Shown: in pieces, positions 10,534 through 18,587 of the stretch | Layout: every line of letters begins with the position of its first letter | How positions within the stretch are numbered: position 1 is the stretch's first letter | Assembly (NCBI RefSeq): GCF_016909155.1 | Contig: NZ_JAFBFG010000002.1 | Span: 124,001 to 188,000 of the forward strand | From: Chryseomicrobium aureum | Lineage (GTDB): Bacteria > Bacillota > Bacilli > Bacillales_A > Planococcaceae | DNA: 64,000 nt | Direction of reading: 5' to 3' | Notes under the pieces: model-generated | What the model was told of the DNA's origin: nothing | What the model saw: only the letters and a program-made list of their open reading frames with translations | Databases searched by the model: none | Made by a program: the position numbers and the translations under genes

Positions 10534-10567
10534 AACCACAACCTGTGTGCAGGTTGTGGTTTTTTGT
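10534..10567 (+). terminator. strong rho-independent terminator
   Basis: AACCACAACCTG (10534-10545), loop TGTG, CAGGTTGTGGTT (10550-10561), then T-run. Ends the lactone operon plus the small basic gene. Confidence 0.92.
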
Positions 10568-10725
10568 TTTGTGAGAAATGAGTGTAATGGTTTTACTAGA
10601 AAGTGCTTTTTGATACTTAAGGTCTTGCTAGTAAGGGCTTAACCACTCTAACGTTCGTTTTTGTTTTCATGCATCTTTTTTTAGGGTAGTGACTACTAAA
10701 GAAAAGAGAAAAGGAGCGAAATGCG

Positions 10726-11172
10726 ATGCCCTTTGATTATGACTTAGATTTTGAAGTAATTGATTTTCGCAAACAGCCGGAACTCTACCGGGTTGGAAGA
10801 GGTGAACAAGGCGTCTTACTAGTGGAGCCATACAAATCCGAGATACTGCCACACTGGCGCTTTAAAACACCAGATATCGCCAGAAAGTCTGCTGAAGAAA
10901 TTATGGAGCTATTTGAAGACTATAGAAAAAAAGATGACTTTGTTGGAATGGACATGGCGCGCAAGTTTATCCAGATGGGCTACACACGAGCGAGGCGCTA
11001 TGCGAACTATAAAGGTGGAAGGAAATACAATGAAGACGGGTCTATCAAAGAGCGTCAAATCAACGATGAAAAAGCAGAATCTGCTGCAATTTTTAAAGAG
11101 TATTGGGACAAATTGCGGGAAGATGAGGATTATTTGAAGCGGAAGAAGAAGCATCAAAAAGAGTTTGGATGA
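10726..11172 (+). CDS. DUF4385 family protein
   Basis: 148 residues matching the DUF4385 pattern: FDYDLDFEVIDFRKQPELY, VGRGEQGVLLVEPYKSEI, LPHWRFKTP, and FVGMDMARKFIQMGYTRARR followed by YANYKGG. Soluble, with a charged helical C-terminus rich in Lys/Glu. The family's biochemical role is unknown to me. AAGGAG lies 9 nt before the ATG. Monocistronic by position; a modular repeat begins 6 nt after the stop. Confidence 0.85.
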   Translation: MPFDYDLDFEVIDFRKQPELYRVGRGEQGVLLVEPYKSEILPHWRFKTPDIARKSAEEIMELFEDYRKKDDFVGMDMARKFIQMGYTRARRYANYKGGRKYNEDGSIKERQINDEKAESAAIFKEYWDKLREDEDYLKRKKKHQKEFG

Positions 11173-11178
11173 TTTTTT

Positions 11179-11454
11179 AGATGTGGAGCCGACTGGTCAG
11201 AAATTGTGCGAAATGCCAGCGTGGACTGTGAAGCGCTCTTTGCTTCATAGACCGCGATGGCATTTTGCGGGATTTCTAGGAGGCGCAACTCGATTCCATG
11301 TAGATGTGGAGAACGCTGCTCTAGAAAAGTTGAGTTCCGCTCCTGGGCTGCTTTCCGAGGGCGCTGCGTGAGCTTCCTCGTCGCATGCTCCTGCGGGATC
11401 TCACGGCAGACTGGAATCCCACTGGAGTCAGCCCCTCCACTACACTAAACTTTA
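11179..11454 (+). repeat. composite palindromic repeat (module A + start of B + module C reversed)
   Basis: Begins AGATGTGGAGCCGAC just after the DUF4385 stop. Module A (11179-11300) folds back on itself (CAGAAATTGTGCG near the start against CGGGATTTCTAG near the end) and ends AACTCGATTCC. A second AGATGTGGAG at 11302 opens a module B start of about 24 bp. This joins module C at AAAAGTTGAGT (11325), ending near ACTAAACTTT. Relatives occur at 18302, 22941, 36508, 37867, 42999, 47657, 51158, 52724, 60364 and 61839. Confidence 0.85.
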
Positions 11455-11491
11455 GTTTCGATAAGTGCGATGATGCGTCTTCAAAATCTAG

Positions 11492-11690
11492 ATGTCCAGC
11501 AGCAAATCACAAAAGTGCATCAGCAATATCTAAAAGTTGCACACAAAAAATAGAAAGTTGCTCATAAAAAACAAATGCCAGCAGCAAATTACAAAAGTAC
11601 ATCAGCACTATCTAAAAGTTGCACACAAAAAGTAGAAAGTTGCTCATAAAAAACAAATGCCAGCAGCAAATCACAAAAATTGCACATGGT
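11492..11690. repeat. 82-bp direct tandem repeat, about 2.4 copies
   Basis: Copies start at 11492, 11575 and 11657 (periods 83 and 82), each beginning ATG(T)CCAGCAGCAAAT. Copies 1 and 2 differ at only a few positions; copy 3 is cut short after CACAAAA. Inside each unit GTTGCACACAAAAAA and GTTGCTCATAAAAAA are 21 bp apart. Every frame is interrupted, so it is not coding. Confidence 0.85.
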
Positions 11691-11800
11691 CAGGAACTTA
11701 CTACCTCCTCTTGTCGATTGTAAGAGTCATAAGATCTTACTAGTAAGGTCCTTAGGAAATCAGGTCTGAGTTTTGTATTAGTTTCCACAATATGACTTCG

Positions 11801-11884
11801 GTAGAAGAAATCACGTTTAGTGTAGAAGAAAAATCAGTTTCAGTAGAAGAAATCCTGATTAGTGCAGAATAAATTACGTATTCA
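11801..11884. repeat. 21-bp period array, four units (GTAGAAGAAATC type)
   Basis: Units start at 11801, 11822, 11843 and 11864, exactly 21 bp apart. The first three start GTAGAAGAAA and the fourth GCAGAATAAA. The second half of each unit varies around a TTTAGT/TTTCA core. Confidence 0.85.
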
Positions 11885-11928
11885 TCCGATGAATGTTCGT
11901 TCAGGTTGAAGCCGACAGCTTTTTAAGG

Positions 11929-11976
11929 GTGACAGGCACCAAATGGAAGTGGTTTCCAAATAGTGACAGGCACCAA
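11929..11976. repeat. paired 14-bp direct repeat GTGACAGGCACCAA
   Basis: Copies at 11929-11942 and 11963-11976, 34 bp apart start to start, directly downstream (minus-strand sense) of the ferredoxin-NADP reductase stop. Short GGTGCCTGTCAC-type sequences recur in Bacillales intergenic DNA (recollection, not checked). Confidence 0.7.
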
Positions 11977-13017
11977 TCAACTAGAATACTGAAGCTCCTT
12001 ATTTCGCTCCTTGAACACATCATTGTGTGAAGAAACCATCGCAACTTTCTCCGCAGTGGGTTCAATGTAGAGCTTCGCGCGATTTACTGCATTTGCCGCA
12101 TCGTGGAAGCACCCTGCAATTAAATTCACTTTACTGCTATGGATCAAGATATCACCGGCTGCAAAAATTCCCGGAACCGATGTTTCGCTTGAATCAGAAC
12201 CAATGACCCGTGAATACTCGTCTAGTTCGAAATCAAATGTGCTGTTCTTCAAAAGTTCTGCATCAATCTCATAGCCGTGATTGATAATCACTTCATCGAC
12301 CGGAAGCGTAGAGATTTCGCCGGTCACTTCATCTTTCACTTCCACGCACTCAATAGCATGACCTTCCTGATCCGCTACTAGCTTACAAATCGTTGTATTA
12401 AACAAACAGTTCGCACCGCTTCTCATCAATTGATCAATCTGTGCTTCATGTGCACCTGTGAATGCTTCTTTCCGGTAGACAACGGTCACAGAAGCAGCAA
12501 GAGGAGCCAGTTCGTTTGCCCAATCGATGGCTGCATTCCCGCCCCCCGAAATGACGACATGCCGGTCTTTGAATTGACCAAGAGACTTCACGACGTAATG
12601 GAGGTTCGCCACTTCGAACCGGTCTGCGCCTTCGATTGCTAACTTTTGAGGCTTTAAAATACCACTTCCAAGAGCGAGTACAACGGTTTTCGAGTAATGT
12701 TTCTCTCCAGTAGCAGTATGTACAACAAAGCTCTCATCCTCTAAGCGCTCCAAGTGCGTTACTTTGGTACCCAAGGAAATTGTCGGATCGAAGGTTTTTG
12801 CTTGCGTCACTAACTGCTCAATTAATTTCGCAGCAGGGAGTGGAGGCTGACCCCCAACATCCCACACCATCTTCTCCATATATACGTTCAACTTTCCGCC
12901 AAGAACGTCCTGTGCATCTATCAGTTTTGTTTTCATACCGCGCAAACCACTATAAAAAGTAGAATACAAGCCGGCTGGACCTGCTCCAATAATCGTTATA
13001 TCAAATAGCTCTCTCAT
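11977..13017 (-). CDS. ferredoxin/flavodoxin-NADP reductase, thioredoxin-reductase-like (YcgT/YumC type)
   Basis: 346-residue FAD/NADPH oxidoreductase. FAD-binding IIGAGPAGLYSTFYSG is at the N-terminus, NADPH-binding VISGGGNAAIDWA in the middle, and GIFAAGDI near the end. The redox CxxC of thioredoxin reductase is absent, which identifies the type-2 ferredoxin-NADP reductase group. The ATG at 13017 gives the normal N-terminus MRELFDITIIGAG. Divergent from a siderophore importer, with two Fur-box-like sites between them. It probably supplies electrons for reductive iron release from imported siderophore (inference), as proposed for Fur-regulated YcgT. Confidence 0.88.
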   Translation of the reverse strand: MRELFDITIIGAGPAGLYSTFYSGLRGMKTKLIDAQDVLGGKLNVYMEKMVWDVGGQPPLPAAKLIEQLVTQAKTFDPTISLGTKVTHLERLEDESFVVHTATGEKHYSKTVVLALGSGILKPQKLAIEGADRFEVANLHYVVKSLGQFKDRHVVISGGGNAAIDWANELAPLAASVTVVYRKEAFTGAHEAQIDQLMRSGANCLFNTTICKLVADQEGHAIECVEVKDEVTGEISTLPVDEVIINHGYEIDAELLKNSTFDFELDEYSRVIGSDSSETSVPGIFAAGDILIHSSKVNLIAGCFHDAANAVNRAKLYIEPTAEKVAMVSSHNDVFKERNKELQYSS

Positions 13018-13037
13018 GTCATCCGCCCCATTCTTAT

Positions 13038-13121
13038 TGAGAAAAGTTATCATTTATTAGTTGACATCTCGATTGTAGCGTATTAAAGTAGGTTTGTAAA
13101 TGAAATTGAGAATCTTTATCA
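13038..13121. promoter_or_regulatory. divergent iron-regulated control region: promoter and two Fur boxes
   Basis: TGAGAATCTTTATCA (13107-13121) matches the Bacillus 7-1-7 Fur box TGATAATNATTATCA at 12 of 14 defined positions. TGAGAAAAGTTATCA (13038-13052) matches at 11 of 14. Between them, TTGACA (13061-13066), a 17-nt spacer and TAAAGT (13084-13089) form a promoter for the plus-strand importer. Iron-replete repression of both directions is predicted. Confidence 0.75.
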
Positions 13122-13136
13122 GCGGGAGTGTGGCCA

Positions 13137-13931
13137 GTGGTGCGATTGCATGCACAAGACTTACAAATTAAATATGGGGACCGAACCATTGTCGAAAAAC
13201 TCTCTGTAGAGATTCCAGATGAGAAAGTTACCGTTATCATTGGCTCAAATGGCTGCGGGAAGTCTACAGTACTGAAAGCGATGACTCGTATCATTCCGCA
13301 TCAGCAAGGAGCAGTCGTTCTTGATGGCGAGCTGATTGCAAAAGAAGACACAAAGTCTCTTGCTAGAAAGATTGCGGTGCTTCCTCAAACGCCGGACAGT
13401 GCGGGGGCATTAACCGTCAAAGAACTCGTCTCCTATGGCCGTTTCCCACACCAATCACGCTTTGGGAAACTGACGAAACGAGATTTTGAAATTATTGATT
13501 GGGCACTTGAAGTGACAGGGACCAAATTCTTTGAAACGCATCCCGTCGATTCTTTGTCAGGTGGACAGCGACAGCGTGTATGGATTGCGATGGCGCTCGC
13601 ACAAGAGACGGACATGATTTTTCTTGATGAGCCGACGACCTATCTCGACATGGCTCACCAATTAGAAATTCTTGAACTGCTGCAAAAGCTAAATCAAGAA
13701 GAAAAGCGCACAATTGTTATGGTTCTCCATGACCTCAATCACGCAGCTCGTTTTGCAGACTACATCATCGGAATGAAATTTGGCCAGATCAAGACGGCTG
13801 GAACTTCTGAAGAGGTCATTCGCAAAGACGTGTTACGGGAGTTATTCAATATCGATGCGGAAATCGGTACAGATCCACGCACACAAAAACCCATTTGTAT
13901 CACCTACAACTTAATCAGAGGAGAAAATTAA
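13137..13931 (+). CDS. siderophore ABC importer, ATP-binding protein (FecE/YusV-like)
   Basis: 264 residues. Walker A GSNGCGKST, signature LSGGQRQRV, Walker B MIFLDEPT and H-loop VLHDLNHA are all present, typical of Fe3+-siderophore/cobalamin importer ATPases. Of several in-frame GTG codons, 13137 is chosen because GGGAG (13124-13128) lies 8 nt before it; 13128 and 13140 are alternatives. First gene of a four-gene Fur-type operon with binding protein and two permeases. Confidence 0.92.
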   Translation: MVRLHAQDLQIKYGDRTIVEKLSVEIPDEKVTVIIGSNGCGKSTVLKAMTRIIPHQQGAVVLDGELIAKEDTKSLARKIAVLPQTPDSAGALTVKELVSYGRFPHQSRFGKLTKRDFEIIDWALEVTGTKFFETHPVDSLSGGQRQRVWIAMALAQETDMIFLDEPTTYLDMAHQLEILELLQKLNQEEKRTIVMVLHDLNHAARFADYIIGMKFGQIKTAGTSEEVIRKDVLRELFNIDAEIGTDPRTQKPICITYNLIRGEN

Positions 13932-13932
13932 T

Positions 13933-14853
13933 ATGAAAAAAATCTATGCATTTTTACTTATACTAGCATCTGTTCTCGTTCTTGCTGCATGTGGCGATCC
14001 CACTACTGAATCAGGGGCAGGAGAAGAAACAGAAGAATCGGGCACCATCACATATGAATCTGAAAACGGACCAGTTGAAGTACCAGCAAATCCACAACGC
14101 GTTATCTCTCTAGCATCCTTTGCAGGGAACGTGATGGCACTGGATGTCCCACTTGTTGGTGTTGACTCATGGGCGAAAGACAACCCGAACTTCCAAGAAG
14201 AGCTTGCAGATGTGGAAGTTGTAACAGATGAGGACTTAGAAAAAATTATTGAGCTTGACCCAGATTTAATCATTGGTCTATCGGATATGAAAAATGTAGA
14301 TAAGTTGAGTGAAATTGCACCAGTCGTCACGTATACATACGGCCAGGTGGACTACTTAACACAACACGTTGAAATTGGTAAATTGTTAAACAAAGAAGAA
14401 GAAGCACAAGCATGGGTAGATGACTTCAATGCACGCGCAAAAGAAATTGGAGAACAGATCAAAACTGAAATCGGAGAAGATACAACCGTTTCAGTTATCG
14501 AAAGCTTTGATAAACAGTTGTACGTATTCGGCGATAACTGGGGCCGTGGAACAGAAATCTTATATCAAGCAATGGGGCTTGGTATGACAGAAAAAGTGCA
14601 AGAAATGGCCCTTAGCGATGGCTACTATGCGTTATCAACAGAAGTACTCCCAGAATACGCAGCAGACTACATTGTTTGGAGTCGCAGTGCAGAAGCGGAC
14701 AACTCGTTTGCAGAAACAGAAACATTTAAAAACATTCCAGCTGTGAAAGAGGGACGTGTAATCGAAGTAGACTCAAAAGCATTCTACTTCAATGACCCGA
14801 TTACATTAGATTTCCAATTGGATACATTTGAAGACGGATTTTTAGGAGAATAA
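13933..14853 (+). CDS. iron-siderophore substrate-binding lipoprotein
   Basis: 306 residues. Lipoprotein signal peptide with lipobox LAAC near residue 20, then an acidic linker and a Peripla_BP_2 (FecB/TroA-like) domain starting PQRVISLASFAGNVMALDVP and containing the ELDPDLIIGLS segment. It captures ferric siderophore outside the membrane and delivers it to the permeases. Closest in style to YfiY-type hydroxamate/citrate-siderophore receptors, but the ligand cannot be fixed from sequence. Starts 1 nt after the ATPase stop. Confidence 0.9.
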   Translation: MKKIYAFLLILASVLVLAACGDPTTESGAGEETEESGTITYESENGPVEVPANPQRVISLASFAGNVMALDVPLVGVDSWAKDNPNFQEELADVEVVTDEDLEKIIELDPDLIIGLSDMKNVDKLSEIAPVVTYTYGQVDYLTQHVEIGKLLNKEEEAQAWVDDFNARAKEIGEQIKTEIGEDTTVSVIESFDKQLYVFGDNWGRGTEILYQAMGLGMTEKVQEMALSDGYYALSTEVLPEYAADYIVWSRSAEADNSFAETETFKNIPAVKEGRVIEVDSKAFYFNDPITLDFQLDTFEDGFLGE

Positions 14854-14854
14854 T

Positions 14855-15865
14855 ATGTGGAAGTGGAAGCTACAAAACTACCCGTTTCGTTATAAACTGT
14901 CAATCAGTATTGTCGTTCTGATTGCTGCATTTGTACTCGCCATCGTGGTAGGTGCAGCGAACACTTCATTCAAAGACGTCTTAGCGGCTTTTGGTATCGG
15001 TGAATTGACCAGTGCTGCTGTGATCCTTCAAGAAATTCGTATTCCACGTGAAGTAGCCGCTGCCCTCGTTGGCGCGGCTCTTGGCGTTTCCGGGGCAATT
15101 ATTCAAGGGATGACACGTAATCCGCTCGCTGATCCAGGCCTATTAGGTCTCACAGCGGGAGCTAATGCGGCACTTGCTGTAGGACTAGCGCTGTTTCCAT
15201 CATTGCCTTATATCGGAGTAATGATTGCTTGTTTCATAGGAGCCGCTGTTGGAGCTGCTCTCGTCTTTGGATTGAGTTCGTTTCACCCAGAAGGATTTTC
15301 GACAATTCGCATTGTACTTGCAGGTGCTGCGATTTCCGCTTTCCTTTATGCGATTGCTGAAGGGGTCGGAATCTATTTCAAACTTTCACAACAGGTTTCG
15401 ATGTGGACAGCAGGAGGCATGATTGGTACAACATGGACACAAGTAGGCATCATGGTGCCGTTCGTCGTAGTAGGAGGGCTTGTGGCTATCCTGTACTCAC
15501 GTCATTTGACAATTCTAAGTCTAAGTGAGGAAGTGGCAGTAGGTCTTGGGCAAAAGACGCTGCGTGTGAAAATCATCATGTTTTTACTTGTTGTGATGTT
15601 AACAGGTTCAGCTGTAGCGCTTGTGGGGAATTTAGCGTTCTTTGGTTTGATGGTGCCACACTTAGTACGCCCAATTGTAGGTACAGATTATCGGTTTGTG
15701 TTGCCGATGTCATTGGTCGTCGGAGCTCTCTTCATGCTTTTTGCAGACACGGTTGCCCGAACCATCAATGCACCCTATGAAACACCTGTTGCATCGGTCG
15801 TAGCTATTTTAGGCTTGCCTTTCTTCCTGTTCTTAGTTCGTAAAGGAGGAGGTGCTTTCCGATGA
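14855..15865 (+). CDS. FecCD-family siderophore permease 1
   Basis: 336 residues, about ten membrane segments. FecCD hallmarks are IRIPREVAAALVGAALGVSG, GMTRNPLADPGLLGL and, near the end, FFGLMVPHLVR, the loop that contacts the ATPase. It starts 1 nt after the binding-protein stop and overlaps the next gene by 4 nt (ATGA), showing translational coupling. It pairs with permease 2 as a heterodimer. Confidence 0.93.
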   Translation: MWKWKLQNYPFRYKLSISIVVLIAAFVLAIVVGAANTSFKDVLAAFGIGELTSAAVILQEIRIPREVAAALVGAALGVSGAIIQGMTRNPLADPGLLGLTAGANAALAVGLALFPSLPYIGVMIACFIGAAVGAALVFGLSSFHPEGFSTIRIVLAGAAISAFLYAIAEGVGIYFKLSQQVSMWTAGGMIGTTWTQVGIMVPFVVVGGLVAILYSRHLTILSLSEEVAVGLGQKTLRVKIIMFLLVVMLTGSAVALVGNLAFFGLMVPHLVRPIVGTDYRFVLPMSLVVGALFMLFADTVARTINAPYETPVASVVAILGLPFFLFLVRKGGGAFR

Positions 15866-16872
15866 TTGATGCAAAGGCTAGAAAACGACAAAAGTATTAC
15901 CTTGGTGGATTTGCCTTAGCTATTCTCACGACAATCTTTGTAAGTTTAGGTCTTGGGGATGCGGCAGTATCGTATGACCGAATCGGTGCCATCTTGTCAG
16001 GGAATGGTTCCTTTAAAGAAGAGTTTGTGTTCTTTGATATTCGCTTGCCACGTATTTTAGTCACACTCCTTGCGGGAATGGCATTGGCATTATCAGGTGC
16101 ATTATTGCAGGGAATCACGCGAAATGACTTGGCGGACCCAGGAATTATCGGGATCAACTCTGGAGCTGGGGTTGCCGTAGCTATATACTTCTTATTTTTC
16201 CCGCTTGAAGTGGGCGTATTTGTTTACGCATTGCCCGTCATCGCATTTTTAGGAGCCTTTTTAACAGCTGCTGCGATTTACTTCTTTTCATACGACCGTA
16301 TACTCGGCGTTCAACCCGTGCGTCTCGTGTTAGTAGGTGTTGGATTCTCGATGGCGCTGTCGGGTTTAATGGTGTTATTGATATCTTCAGCAGACCGGGA
16401 AAAAGTTGATTTTATTGCCCGCTGGTTGGCAGGAGATATATGGGGAACAGATTGGCCATTCGTTGTATCGCTTCTTCCATGGATGATTGTGCTCATACCG
16501 ATTGCTCTTATAAAAGCCTACAGGTTAAATATTTTAGGTTTAGGTGAACAAGTGGCGATAGGGCTTGGACTGCCAATTGAACGTGAACGTATGACCTTGA
16601 GTGTCATTGCCGTTGCTCTTGCTGCGTCAGCGGTCTCGGTGACTGGTGGAATCTCATTCGTAGGACTGATGGCTCCTCATATTGCTCGTCAACTTGTAGG
16701 TCCACGGCATCAATTATTTTTGCCGATTAGTCTATTAATCGGAGGTCTATTTTTATTAGTCGCTGATACTATTGGACGCACAGTACTCGATAGCGGGAAT
16801 ATTCCAGCAGGTGTAATCGTTGCACTCATTGGTGCACCGTACTTTGTGTACTTATTAATGGCAAAAAGATAG
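15862..16872 (+). CDS. FecCD-family siderophore permease 2
   Basis: 336 residues with the same fold: IRLPRILVTLLAGMALALSG, GITRNDLADPGIIGI and ISFVGLMAPHIARQ. The start overlaps the stop of permease 1. Last gene of the importer. No strong terminator follows before the nupC promoter region, so some read-through into nupC is possible. Confidence 0.93.
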   Translation: MIDAKARKRQKYYLGGFALAILTTIFVSLGLGDAAVSYDRIGAILSGNGSFKEEFVFFDIRLPRILVTLLAGMALALSGALLQGITRNDLADPGIIGINSGAGVAVAIYFLFFPLEVGVFVYALPVIAFLGAFLTAAAIYFFSYDRILGVQPVRLVLVGVGFSMALSGLMVLLISSADREKVDFIARWLAGDIWGTDWPFVVSLLPWMIVLIPIALIKAYRLNILGLGEQVAIGLGLPIERERMTLSVIAVALAASAVSVTGGISFVGLMAPHIARQLVGPRHQLFLPISLLIGGLFLLVADTIGRTVLDSGNIPAGVIVALIGAPYFVYLLMAKR

Positions 16873-16928
16873 GGAACATGTGAAAATAAGACAATAGATA
16901 GAATTCGGCGAGTGAGAGAGCTTTTCAT

Positions 16929-17025
16929 TTACTTTTCGTGAAAAGTTTGATAAGATGCCGATAGTTGTCTGTCGTCAGACATCTTCAAGGGGTGACTCAT
17001 GTAAGAAAGCGTTTTCCTTTCTTAC
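16929..17025 (+). promoter_or_regulatory. nupC upstream region: promoter candidate, stem-loops and cre site
   Basis: TTTACT (16929-16934), 16-nt spacer, TAAGAT (16951-16956) is a plausible SigA promoter; the palindrome ACTTTTCGTGAAAAGT (16931-16946) lies in it and may be an operator. TGTCTG/CAGACA (16966-16981) forms a small hairpin. AGAAAGCGTTTTCC (17004-17017) is a cre with 8 of 10 fixed bases, inside a larger 9-bp inverted repeat. It lies downstream of the promoter, where CcpA would act as a roadblock; nupC is catabolite-repressed in B. subtilis. Confidence 0.6.
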
Positions 17026-17049
17026 ACACTAAACGAAAAGAAGGTGCAC

Positions 17050-18300
17050 ATGTTGAATATTCTCTGGGGTCTTGCAGGTATTGTTGTCGTCCTTGGAATT
17101 GCATTTTTACTGTCTTCAGCAAAGAAATCCATTAAACCACGTACAATTTTAGGTGGTTTAGCGATTCAAATTCTCTTTGCATTCATCGTATTAGAATGGG
17201 AATTTGGTCGTAAAGCGTTATTAGGTTTAACGAATGCTGTTCAAAATATGATTAGCTACGCAAATGAAGGGATTGCCTTTGTATTTGGTCCTCTTGGAGA
17301 TCCAGTAGACGGCGTAGGTTTCGTCTTTGCTTTCCAAGTTCTTGTGATCATTATTTTCTTCTCTTCTTTAATCTCTGTTCTTTACTACCTTGGCGTCATG
17401 CAAATCATCATTAAATTTATTGGTGGCGCATTATCTAAACTATTAGGTACTAGTAAAGCGGAATCGGTTTCTGCAGCAGCGAACATTTTCGTTGGGCAGA
17501 CAGAAGCACCGCTTGTCGTTCGACCATTCTTATCGAAAATGACGAAATCTGAGTTGTTTGCGGTAATGACTGGAGGACTTGCATCCGTTGCAGGTTCTGT
17601 ACTTGTCGGGTATGCATTACTTGGTGTTCCTTTAGAATACCTTCTAGCAGCGAGTTTCATGGCTGCACCAGCAGGTCTGATCATGGCCAAAATGATGATT
17701 CCTGAAACAGAAGAAGTTGACGATACAAACTTTGAAATGGAAAAAGACACAAATTCAGTTAACGTCATTGACGCTGCGGCAAACGGAGCAAGTGATGGAC
17801 TTCGTTTAGCTCTTAATGTTGGGGCAATGTTGATTGCGTTCATCGCATTGATTGCATTGATCAATGGTTTGTTAGGTGGCGCAACAGGCGGTATGAACTG
17901 GCTATTAAACTTTGTGAATTTGGATTTCCAACTTCCAGTTCTTACACTTGAAAAAATCTTAGGTTGGATTTTTGCTCCACTTGCGTTTGTTATCGGTGTT
18001 CCGTGGGCTGAGGCTGTACAAGCGGGTTCATTCATTGGGCAAAAGCTAGTTCTAAATGAATTCGTAGCCTATTCTGCATTCGCACCAGAAATTCCAAACT
18101 TGTCTCCTAAGACAGTTCTTGTAGTCAGCTTTGCACTTTGTGGATTTGCAAACTTGAGCTCGATGGCAATCTTACTCGGTGGTCTTGGAGAACTTGCACC
18201 AAACCGTCGTCCGGATATTGCTCGTCTAGGAATTCGCGCAGTAGCAGCAGGTACGCTTGCTTCACTACTAAGCGCTTCTGTGGCAGGAATGTTCTTCTAA
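17050..18300 (+). CDS. nupC: concentrative nucleoside transporter
   Basis: 416-residue CNT-family symporter with about ten membrane segments. Family marks are [20 protein letters not shown], the binding motif [16 protein letters not shown], and near the C-terminus [10 protein letters not shown] and [11 protein letters not shown]. Imports nucleosides with H+ or Na+. The ATG at 17050 has AAGAAGG 5 nt before it; the GTG at 17044 is in frame but inside the RBS. Monocistronic; a repeat starts 3 nt after the stop. Confidence 0.92.
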   Translation: MLNILWGLAGIVVVLGIAFLLSSAKKSIKPRTILGGLAIQILFAFIVLEWEFGRKALLGLTNAVQNMISYANEGIAFVFGPLGDPVDGVGFVFAFQVLVIIIFFSSLISVLYYLGVMQIIIKFIGGALSKLLGTSKAESVSAAANIFVGQTEAPLVVRPFLSKMTKSELFAVMTGGLASVAGSVLVGYALLGVPLEYLLAASFMAAPAGLIMAKMMIPETEEVDDTNFEMEKDTNSVNVIDAAANGASDGLRLALNVGAMLIAFIALIALINGLLGGATGGMNWLLNFVNLDFQLPVLTLEKILGWIFAPLAFVIGVPWAEAVQAGSFIGQKLVLNEFVAYSAFAPEIPNLSPKTVLVVSFALCGFANLSSMAILLGGLGELAPNRRPDIARLGIRAVAAGTLASLLSASVAGMFF

Positions 18301-18303
18301 CGT

Positions 18304-18527
18304 TTAGATGTGGAGAACGCAACTCGGTTCTATTCGAAGTCGAAACAAAATAAGAACGCCGCTTGGGGTTTGTGCCCTGAGCGGCTATTTTTGTACCCTG
18401 CGGGAGTAGGTTTGTTCCCCGAGCGAGCATTTCTGTGCCATCGAAACTCATTTCTGTGCCCTCAGTCATGTTATGGAAACTAATTTTAAATCTGAAGCGG
18501 CAACTCGATTCCATTCGAAGTCGAAAC
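18304..18527. repeat. composite repeat: AGATGTGGAG start and two 28-bp direct repeats around a 21-bp array
   Basis: AGATGTGGAGAACGC begins just after the nupC stop. A 28-bp sequence starting GCAACTCG and ending GAAGTCGAAAC occurs at 18319-18346 and 18500-18527 with two mismatches. Between them five units with a conserved minus-strand GGCACA/GGTACA/GGAACA core lie exactly 21 bp apart (plus-strand TGTGCC-like cores at 18371, 18392, 18413, 18434, 18455). Confidence 0.85.
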
Positions 18528-18540
18528 TTCATACAATAGA

Positions 18541-18576
18541 AAAAGGCAGTAGGGACGCATATCCCTACTGCCTTTT
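18541..18576. terminator. bidirectional terminator between nupC and the betaine importer operon
   Basis: AAAAGGCAGTAGGGA (18541-18555), six-nt loop, TCCCTACTGCCTTTT (18562-18576), with T-rich flanks on both strands. Perfect 15-bp stem. Confidence 0.92.
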
Positions 18577-18587
18577 CTTTATCAAAC

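Noticed and set aside
11173-11976. Decayed transposase or insertion sequence
   Set aside because: No frame with transposase-like residues; the region is made of short repeats and palindromic modules.
16872-17049. Purine riboswitch upstream of nupC
   Set aside because: Three small inverted repeats are present but none of the conserved purine-aptamer loops; a promoter/cre interpretation fits better.
17385-18035. 216-codon open frame antisense to nupC
   Set aside because: Shadow of the nucleoside transporter, composition typical of antisense frames.
18125-18532. 135-codon minus-strand frame reading through the 21-bp array (repeated GT/GTE/GTN peptides)
   Set aside because: Heptapeptide periodicity follows automatically from a 21-bp DNA period; the frame runs antisense to nupC and has no RBS. 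Kept only as a possibility in the array findings.
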